Source: Clostridium sp. CAG:389
Lineage (GTDB): Bacteria; Bacillota; Clostridia; TANB77; CAG-508
Reading direction: 5' to 3'
Assembly (NCBI GenBank): GCA_000438255.1
Contig: FR901953.1
Location: 12,409 to 40,941, forward strand
DNA: 28,533 nucleotides
Position numbers and translations under genes: made by a program. Of the stretch, positions 22,864-28,533 are shown one piece after another. The notes beneath the pieces were generated by a model that made no database searches, was not told where the DNA came from, and saw only the letters and a list, made by a program, of their open reading frames with translations. Position 1 is the first letter of the stretch; each line of letters begins with the position of its first letter.

Positions 22864-24468
22864 ATGAAAAAAACAAATGAAAAAGGAATAACTATAATAA
22901 CCTTAGTAATAACAATAATTATATTATTGATATTAGCATCGATAGGAGTAAATTCTGGAAAAGGGACAATAGAACTAGCAAAATATGATAAGCTAAGAAA
23001 TGAACTGACTATTATACAAACAAAAGTAAATGATTTGAATCAAGAAAATAAAACTGAAATAGGACAAAAAATATCAACTGCTCAAAAATCAATTCTAAAC
23101 ATTGATATTGTATCAAACATTATATATTCAGGAAGAACAGAAGCGGAAAAAGCAGAAATAGAAAATGGATTTAGATATTGCAGTTCAAATTATATAGAAA
23201 AACAATTTGAATTGGATGGGATAGAAAGAGATTATTTAATTAATGTTGAATATAGATATGTGGTTTCGTGTGAGGGATTGGAATATAAAGGAACAATTTA
23301 TTATATGATAGACCAAATGGATAGTGGCTTATATAATGTGGAATATCATAATAAAAATAGTAATACAGGTAGCTTTGATGTAAGTGCAGAAGATTATAAA
23401 ATAAGTGTTTCAAATATTCAACATGAAGGATATGTAAGTAATTGGCAGGTTAAATATAAATTAAGTACAGAAGAAAATTGGAAGACTTCAAATAAATTAG
23501 AGTTTGAGGTTGAAAAAGCTGGAACTTATATTGTTAAAGTGGTTCATGGAAATGAAATTGATTTAGGAGAGAAAACATTATATGTTGGACCTATATTAGC
23601 TGCTAATAAAGTAAAGGTAGGAGACTATATAAAATATACACCTGATACAGCAAGTACAGATACAATTCTACAAGAGTTAAATACATATTCAGGTTCAAGT
23701 GAAAATACAGCATCAACATTAAGACAAGAAAGTTTAAATTGGAGAGTACTTGATATAAAAGGTGGACAAGTAAGATTAATAAGCGAATTGCCAACAACAT
23801 CAAAGATAAAATTAAATGGATATAATGGATACAACAATGCAGTAAAATTATTAGATGATACTTGTAATACACTATATACAAATAAACAATTAGCAAGTAA
23901 AGTACAAAACATAAAAATAGAAGATATACAAGATAAAATGGTTGAAACAGATTATTCAAAATTTAATTCAAACTATGGAAAAATATTTACTCCAAATCAT
24001 AAATATTATCCAAATATATTAATAAAAGAAAAAGAACAAAAAGTAAATGGAACAGCTGGAACAGAATTAGGACTAAGTGAACAAACAGAATTAATAAATC
24101 AAACAACAAAACCACAAGCTACTTCATTAGAAGTAAAAAATACATCTTGGGCTAAGAATATGACAACAAATGATTTTAAAGATAGTAAATATTATGAATT
24201 GTTTATAAATAATGGAAGTAATTATCCTGTATATTGGATGTCATCTCGTTGCGTCAGTGCTGACTCTCTCTCTGGCCGTGCTTACTTTGGTGTTCGCGAT
24301 GTGAGCTCTGGTTATGTCCACGCCAACGACTTGTGCCTTTCTGACGGCAATGAGTATCCCCGCGCCTCTGCTTTTCGCCCAATCATAACTCTAAATTCTA
24401 ATGTCCAAATAGATACAGCAAATTCTGGAAATGGAAGTACAGCACAAAAAGCGTATGCAATTAAATAA
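22864..24468 (+). CDS. prepilin-like surface protein with hypervariable-type C-terminal domain
   Basis: 534 residues. The frame is open upstream through the tRNA, but AAAGGAAG (22850-22857) and the basic/hydrophobic start fix ATG 22864. 'NEKGITIITLVITIIILLILA' minus its first Asn is a type IV prepilin-like leader; the residue five after the Gly is Thr, not the usual Glu. A helix and beta-rich middle follow. From about residue 290 come 'VKVGDYIKYTP', 'LNWRVLDIKGGQVRLIS' and 'GYNGYNNAVKLL', then 'YPVYWMSSRC' and a C-terminal segment ending 'RPIITLNSNV'. This resembles C-lectin/FGE-like ligand domains of clostridial surface proteins (DUF6273-like; unverified). Residues 460-506 are A-depleted and NNY-rich, see the separate entry. 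Exported and surface-displayed is the best inference. Confidence 0.8.
   Translation: MKKTNEKGITIITLVITIIILLILASIGVNSGKGTIELAKYDKLRNELTIIQTKVNDLNQENKTEIGQKISTAQKSILNIDIVSNIIYSGRTEAEKAEIENGFRYCSSNYIEKQFELDGIERDYLINVEYRYVVSCEGLEYKGTIYYMIDQMDSGLYNVEYHNKNSNTGSFDVSAEDYKISVSNIQHEGYVSNWQVKYKLSTEENWKTSNKLEFEVEKAGTYIVKVVHGNEIDLGEKTLYVGPILAANKVKVGDYIKYTPDTASTDTILQELNTYSGSSENTASTLRQESLNWRVLDIKGGQVRLISELPTTSKIKLNGYNGYNNAVKLLDDTCNTLYTNKQLASKVQNIKIEDIQDKMVETDYSKFNSNYGKIFTPNHKYYPNILIKEKEQKVNGTAGTELGLSEQTELINQTTKPQATSLEVKNTSWAKNMTTNDFKDSKYYELFINNGSNYPVYWMSSRCVSADSLSGRAYFGVRDVSSGYVHANDLCLSDGNEYPRASAFRPIITLNSNVQIDTANSGNGSTAQKAYAIK
24241..24380 (+). other. candidate variable region (DGR-like)
   Basis: Counted composition: 16 A, 44 C, 34 G, 46 T (56% G+C, 11% A). 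The preceding 120 bases are 23% G+C and 42% A. Of the 47 codons here about 42 end in C or T. This is expected when AAY codons of a template are randomised at A, as in diversity-generating retroelements. An A-free run of 20 bases (24361-24380) sits at the 3' end, where an initiation-of-homing site would lie. No reverse transcriptase or template is present in the window. Confidence 0.6.
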
Positions 24469-24542
24469 ATATAAAGATAGATAATGGAAATATAATACAT
24501 CAGAATGTTTTTTGAATTATTGAAAAAATTAAAAATAAGCAG

Positions 24543-24619
24543 AAAATACGTATATTATATAATATATTTTTAACTATGAATAAAAATTAATAGAAAAAAT
24601 ATAGAGATATACGTATTTT
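24543..24619. repeat. 13-bp inverted repeat downstream of the variable gene
   Basis: AAAATACGTATAT (24543-24555) and its exact complement (24607-24619) are separated by 51 AT-rich bases. The 3' arm ends in Ts, so a long-loop terminator is possible. The rest of the 291-base gap before priA is AT-rich with only the priA promoter evident. Confidence 0.6.
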
Positions 24620-24697
24620 TATGTTTTATAAGATAATAACAAAAAAATTACTAAAATACAACAATAATATTTAAGTTTAGATTATTAAAATAATATG

Positions 24698-24726
24698 TAG
24701 AAATAAGCCTAACAATGTGATATAAT
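24698..24726 (+). promoter_or_regulatory. probable priA promoter
   Basis: TATAAT (24721-24726) lies 33 bases before the priA start, with TAGAAA (24698-24703) 17 bases upstream. The block TGTAGAAA and the following TATAATTCAA match the thyA promoter at identical spacing. Confidence 0.6.
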
Positions 24727-24759
24727 TCAAAATGAAAAATAAAGAAGGAGAGAAACTAA

Positions 24760-26997
24760 TTGGTAGCAGAAGTCATAATAAATAGTAAAGCAAAACAACT
24801 AAATAGAACATTTGATTACAACATACCAAAAGAAATGGAAAACATAATACTAGTAGGAAGCAAAGTATTAGTACCATTTGGAAGACTTAAAACATTAGAA
24901 GAAGCACATGTTGTAAAAATAAAAGAAAAATCAGAATATGAAATAAAAGACATAGCAAAAGTTGAAAATGGACTAACAGACAAGCAAATAGAACTAGCAA
25001 ACTGGATGGCAAAAAGATACTTTTGCAATATATCAGATTGTATAAGACTAATGCAAACACCAGGTACAAATGCAAAAGATGTAAATAAAAGAATACAAGA
25101 CAAAAAAATAAATGTAATATATTTAAAAAAAGACATAGAAGAAATAGATTTCGAAATAGAAACACAAAAATTGAAATCAGATAAACAAATAAGAATATTA
25201 AATTTTGTAAAAGGCAATGAAGGATGTACAATACCTGATATAGAAGCATTTACAGATTGTTCAAGAGCAATAGTAAATACATTAATAAAAAATGGATACT
25301 TAGAACTAGTTGAACAAAAAATTGAGAGAAATCCATTAGAAAATAAAAATATAGAAAACACAAACAACCTAAAATTAACAAAAGAACAACAAGAAGCCTA
25401 TGACAAAGTCTCAACATGCATGGATAAAGAAGAATATGAAGAATTTTTATTATATGGTGTTACAGGTTCAGGAAAAACAGAAGTATATTTACAGCTAATA
25501 GATAAAGTATTAAAAAAAGGAAAATCGGCAATAGTTTTAGTACCAGAAATATCATTAACGCCACAAATGTTAGACAGATTTATATCACGATTCGGAAAAG
25601 AAACAATAGCAGTATTACATAGTAAACTATCAATAGGAGAAAGACATGACGAATGGGAAAGAATAAAAGAAGACAAAGCAAAAATTGTAATAGGAGCAAG
25701 ATCAGCAATATTTGCACCAGTCAAAGATTTAGGAATAATAATAATTGATGAAGAACATGACAGCTCATATAAATCAGAAGCAAGTCCAAAATATGATGCA
25801 AAAGAAATAGCAAAGAAAATTGCAAAACAAGAAAGAGTACCATTAGTATTAGGAAGTGCAACACCTAATTTAAGAACATTTTACAATGCAAAAGAAACAC
25901 AAAAAATCACACTATTAGAATTAACAAAAAGAGCAAACAACTCTAACTTACCAAAAGTAGAAATAATAGATTTAAAGCAAGAACTTGCAAATGGAAATAG
26001 GTCAATGTTAAGCTTAGATTTATATCAAGCAATAGAGAAAAATTTGAAAGACAAATTACAAACAATATTATTTTTAAATAGAAGAGGATATTCAACATTT
26101 ATAATGTGTAGAAATTGTGGGTATACTGTAAAATGCAAGAATTGTAATATTAGTATGACATATCATAGTTACGAGGATAAACTAAAATGCCACTATTGTG
26201 GATATGAAGAAAAAGTTGTAACAAAATGTCCAGAATGCGGAAGTGACAAAATAAGATATTTCGGAACAGGAACACAAAAATTAGAACAGGAAATATTAAA
26301 ACAATTTCCACAAGCCAAAACAATAAGAATGGATGTAGACACAGTAACAAAGAAAAACTCACATGAACAGATTTTAAACAAGTTCAAGAATGATGGAATT
26401 GATATATTAATTGGAACGCAGATGGTTGTAAAAGGACATCATTTTCCAAAAGTAACATTAGTAGGAGTTATAGCAGCAGACAGCTCATTAAATATAGACG
26501 ATTATAGAGCAACAGAAAGAACATTTCAAATTTTAACACAAGTAGCAGGAAGAGCGGGAAGAGAAAACTTACCAGGAAAAGTTATAATACAAACATATAA
26601 TCCAGAAAATTTCAGTATTCAAGATGCGCAAAAACAAAATTATCAAGAATTTTATGAAACAGAAATCGCTTTAAGAAAACAGTTGAAATATCCACCATTT
26701 TGCGATATAATAATAATTGGATTTAATAGTTTAGACGAAAATGAAATAAAAAAAGTTTCAAATAAATCATATGAATATCTAATAAAAAAATTAAACAATG
26801 AAAAATTTAAAATTTTTAAGCCAATGCCATCACCAATAGATAAAATTCAAAATAGGTTTAGATGGAGAATAATCATAAAAGGAAATATGAATGAACAAGC
26901 AAATGAAATATTAAATGATTTGTTAAAAGAAATATATAGTGAAAATTATAAAAACACTAAGATTTCAGTTGATGTAAATCCAAATAGTATGATGTAG
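24760..26997 (+). CDS. priA: primosomal protein N' (PriA helicase)
   Basis: Restarts stalled replication forks by recognising branched DNA and loading the replicative helicase. 745 residues, the usual length. 'VAEVIINSKAKQLNRTFDYNIP' minus its last residues is the canonical 3' DNA-binding start. The helicase part has Walker A 'GVTGSGKTEVYLQ' (about residues 229-241), DEEH in 'IIDEEHDSSYK', and 'GSATPNL'. The zinc domain follows: 'CRNCGYTVKCKNC', then 'CHYCGYEEK' and 'CPECGSDK' (eight Cys). The start is TTG at 24760, with GAAGGAG at 24744-24750. It is first in priA-def-fmt, a conserved order in Firmicutes. Confidence 0.96.
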   Translation: MVAEVIINSKAKQLNRTFDYNIPKEMENIILVGSKVLVPFGRLKTLEEAHVVKIKEKSEYEIKDIAKVENGLTDKQIELANWMAKRYFCNISDCIRLMQTPGTNAKDVNKRIQDKKINVIYLKKDIEEIDFEIETQKLKSDKQIRILNFVKGNEGCTIPDIEAFTDCSRAIVNTLIKNGYLELVEQKIERNPLENKNIENTNNLKLTKEQQEAYDKVSTCMDKEEYEEFLLYGVTGSGKTEVYLQLIDKVLKKGKSAIVLVPEISLTPQMLDRFISRFGKETIAVLHSKLSIGERHDEWERIKEDKAKIVIGARSAIFAPVKDLGIIIIDEEHDSSYKSEASPKYDAKEIAKKIAKQERVPLVLGSATPNLRTFYNAKETQKITLLELTKRANNSNLPKVEIIDLKQELANGNRSMLSLDLYQAIEKNLKDKLQTILFLNRRGYSTFIMCRNCGYTVKCKNCNISMTYHSYEDKLKCHYCGYEEKVVTKCPECGSDKIRYFGTGTQKLEQEILKQFPQAKTIRMDVDTVTKKNSHEQILNKFKNDGIDILIGTQMVVKGHHFPKVTLVGVIAADSSLNIDDYRATERTFQILTQVAGRAGRENLPGKVIIQTYNPENFSIQDAQKQNYQEFYETEIALRKQLKYPPFCDIIIIGFNSLDENEIKKVSNKSYEYLIKKLNNEKFKIFKPMPSPIDKIQNRFRWRIIIKGNMNEQANEILNDLLKEIYSENYKNTKISVDVNPNSMM

Positions 26998-27015
26998 AAG
27001 TTAGGGGGAATAAAA

Positions 27016-27492
27016 GTGGCAATAAGAAATTTAAGATATGAAGGAGACGAAATTTTAAAGAAAAAATCAAGAGAAATTGAAACAATAGATGAAAAACTAC
27101 AAACATTAATAGATGATATGATTGATACAATGCACAAATATAATGGAGTTGGACTAGCAGCTGTACAAGTCGGAATTTTAAAAAGAGTTTTTGTTGTAGA
27201 TTTATATGATGATAAAGGACCCATGGCTTTTATAAATCCCGTTATTTTAAAAACAAAAGGTGAAAGAGAAGTTGAAGAAGGATGTTTAAGCTTTCCAAAT
27301 CAATTTGCAAAAGTTGTTAGACCTGATGAAGTTACAGCAGAATATACTGATAGAAACGGAAAAAGGGTCAAAGTGAAAGCAAAAGATTTATTAGCACAAG
27401 CTATATGTCATGAATATGATCATTTAGAAGGAGAAGTTTTTGTTGATAAAATTGTTCCTGGAACTATGGAATATGTAGAACCGGAAAAATAA
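27016..27492 (+). CDS. def: peptide deformylase
   Basis: Removes the N-formyl group from new proteins; Fe2+ or Zn2+ enzyme. At 158 residues it has all three motifs: 'GVGLAAVQVG' (44-53), 'EGCLSFP' with metal ligand Cys90, and HEYDH with His132, Glu133 and His136. The start is GTG at 27016 after AGGGGG (27003-27008), 18 bases after the priA stop. It acts with Fmt, encoded next, as the formylation/deformylation pair. Confidence 0.96.
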   Translation: MAIRNLRYEGDEILKKKSREIETIDEKLQTLIDDMIDTMHKYNGVGLAAVQVGILKRVFVVDLYDDKGPMAFINPVILKTKGEREVEEGCLSFPNQFAKVVRPDEVTAEYTDRNGKRVKVKAKDLLAQAICHEYDHLEGEVFVDKIVPGTMEYVEPEK

Positions 27493-27537
27493 TGTCCTAA
27501 AAAGATACGTTACCAAAAGGATAAGGAGAGTGTAAAA

Positions 27538-28497
27538 GTGTTAAATATTTTATTTATGGGAACACCAGATTTTGCAAAAGAGAGTTTGGAAGCTATTTAT
27601 AATGCTGGGCACAATATATTAGGAGTTGTAACAAATCCAGACAAACCAAAAGGAAGAGGAATGAAATTAATTGCATCACCAGTAAAAGAATATGCTATTG
27701 AGAAAAATTTGAAAATATTCCAACCTGAAAAAGTAAGAAAAAATGAAGAATTTATAGAACAAATAAAAAAATTAAATCCAGATGTTATATGTGTTGTGGC
27801 ATATGGAAAAATATTACCAAAAGAAATATTAGAAATACCAAGATTAGGTTGTATAAATGTACATGGTTCATTACTTCCTAAATACAGAGGAGCTGCTCCA
27901 ATACAATGGGCTGTTTTGAATGGAGATAAAACAACTGGAATAACAACAATGTATATGGATGTTGGTATGGATACAGGTGATATGATTTTAAAACAAGAAG
28001 TTGAAATTGGTGAAAATGAGACGACTGGCGAATTATGGGATAGACTTTCTAAAATTGGTGGAGAGTTGTTAGTTGATACATTAAAACAAGTTGAAAACGG
28101 TACTGCTCCAAGAGAAAAACAAGGCGATGATTTTTCTGTTGCACCAATGCTAAGTAAAGATATGGCCAAAATTGATTGGGAAAATAAATCAGCACAAGAA
28201 ATAAAAAATCTTGTTAGAGGTTTAAATCCAATTATGGGTGCATATGCATTTTTAAATGGTTCTAAAATAAAATTCTGGAAGGTTGATGTTGCTAAAAATA
28301 TCGGATATGATGAAGATAATATTAAGATATTTAAAAATGGAACTGTACTTATTTCAGATCAAAAAGATGGATTATTTATCAAAACGGAAAAAGGCATTTT
28401 AAGTGTATTAGAAATTCAAGGTGAAAACGCCAAAAGAATGAGTATAAATGATTTTTTAAGAGGTAATCAAATAAATGAATTTGAAGTTTTTGAATAA
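27538..28497 (+). CDS. fmt: methionyl-tRNA formyltransferase
   Basis: Transfers a formyl group from 10-formyl-tetrahydrofolate to Met-tRNA(fMet) for initiation. 319 residues. The N-terminal Rossmann start is 'ILFMGTPDFAKESL'. Catalytic residues Asn107 and His109 are in 'NVHGSLLPKYRGAAPIQ', and Asp145 in 'MDVGMDTGDM'. The positively charged loop 'NPDKPKGRGMKL' contacts tRNA, and the C-terminal tRNA-binding domain is present. The start is GTG at 27538 after AAGGAGAG (27523-27530). It follows def by 45 bases. Only 36 bases remain after the stop, and nothing can be called there. Confidence 0.96.
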   Translation: MLNILFMGTPDFAKESLEAIYNAGHNILGVVTNPDKPKGRGMKLIASPVKEYAIEKNLKIFQPEKVRKNEEFIEQIKKLNPDVICVVAYGKILPKEILEIPRLGCINVHGSLLPKYRGAAPIQWAVLNGDKTTGITTMYMDVGMDTGDMILKQEVEIGENETTGELWDRLSKIGGELLVDTLKQVENGTAPREKQGDDFSVAPMLSKDMAKIDWENKSAQEIKNLVRGLNPIMGAYAFLNGSKIKFWKVDVAKNIGYDEDNIKIFKNGTVLISDQKDGLFIKTEKGILSVLEIQGENAKRMSINDFLRGNQINEFEVFE

Positions 28498-28533
28498 ATC
28501 GTTACTAGATAATAGTTTTGAGGTATTGCACTT

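Noticed and set aside
24241..24380. Simple horizontal insertion of a GC-rich fragment
   Set aside because: Not excluded, but the frame is kept without a break, the flanks are one domain, and the bias is specifically loss of A with NNY codons, so a diversification model fits better.
1..28533. CRISPR arrays, insertion sequences, integrases or reverse transcriptase genes
   Set aside because: No regularly spaced repeats and no transposase, integrase or reverse transcriptase motifs were seen in any open frame.

Overview
The window is a strongly AT-rich, A-rich-coding Firmicutes chromosome segment, most like an uncultured gut Clostridia lineage. This rests on the priA-def-fmt order, MutS2 with an Smr domain, a Bacillus-type ThyA, a spore photoproduct lyase, an L,D-transpeptidase, DltA/DltC-like and VanW-family genes, strong AGGAGG ribosome sites, and several GTG or TTG starts. 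SplB suggests an endospore former but does not prove it.

Layout. 1-5.5 kb: a tightly packed + strand accessory run. It holds a Nudix-GNAT fusion (cut by the window edge), a Sel1-repeat protein, an RBBP9/YdeN-type hydrolase, a metallophosphoesterase, a second Nudix gene broken by an in-frame TAG, a GT2 glycosyltransferase and a polytopic membrane protein, closed by a strong terminator. 5.6-8.3 kb: an FtsZ that ends at the core domain, an anchored unknown protein and a PflX-type radical SAM protein. 8.3-11.7 kb: a thymidylate block (thyA, folA, splB, dCMP deaminase), preceded by copy 1 of a long-hairpin repeat. 11.7-15.6 kb: mutS2 on the - strand and an L,D-transpeptidase on the + strand, fired from back-to-back consensus promoters. 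15.6-18.2 kb: a - strand vanW-dltA-dltC operon in which vanW and dltA each carry a +1 frameshift, with no dltB or dltD. 18.3-18.5 kb: tRNA-His and tRNA-Gln(TTG), - strand. 18.6-24.5 kb: a small membrane protein, hairpin copy 2, a consensus promoter, four exported proteins of which the first three look TasA/camelysin-like, tRNA-Gln(CTG), and a large prepilin-like surface protein with an A-depleted hypervariable-looking C-terminus. 24.7-28.5 kb: priA-def-fmt.

Most interesting points. (1) The last part of the 22864-24468 gene holds about 140 bases at 56% G+C and 11% A, built almost only of NNY codons, inside a gene at about 23% G+C and 42% A. That is the signature expected of a diversity-generating retroelement variable region, although no reverse transcriptase or template lies in the window. 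(2) Two copies of a 93-base core (87/93 identical) at 8366-8458 and 19052-19144 fold into very long hairpins whose outer stems differ in sequence but keep pairing through compensatory changes; I do not recognise the family. (3) The surface-fibre operon beside the variable protein suggests a cell-surface display locus. Fold, function and taxonomy calls come from reading motifs; no database search was run.
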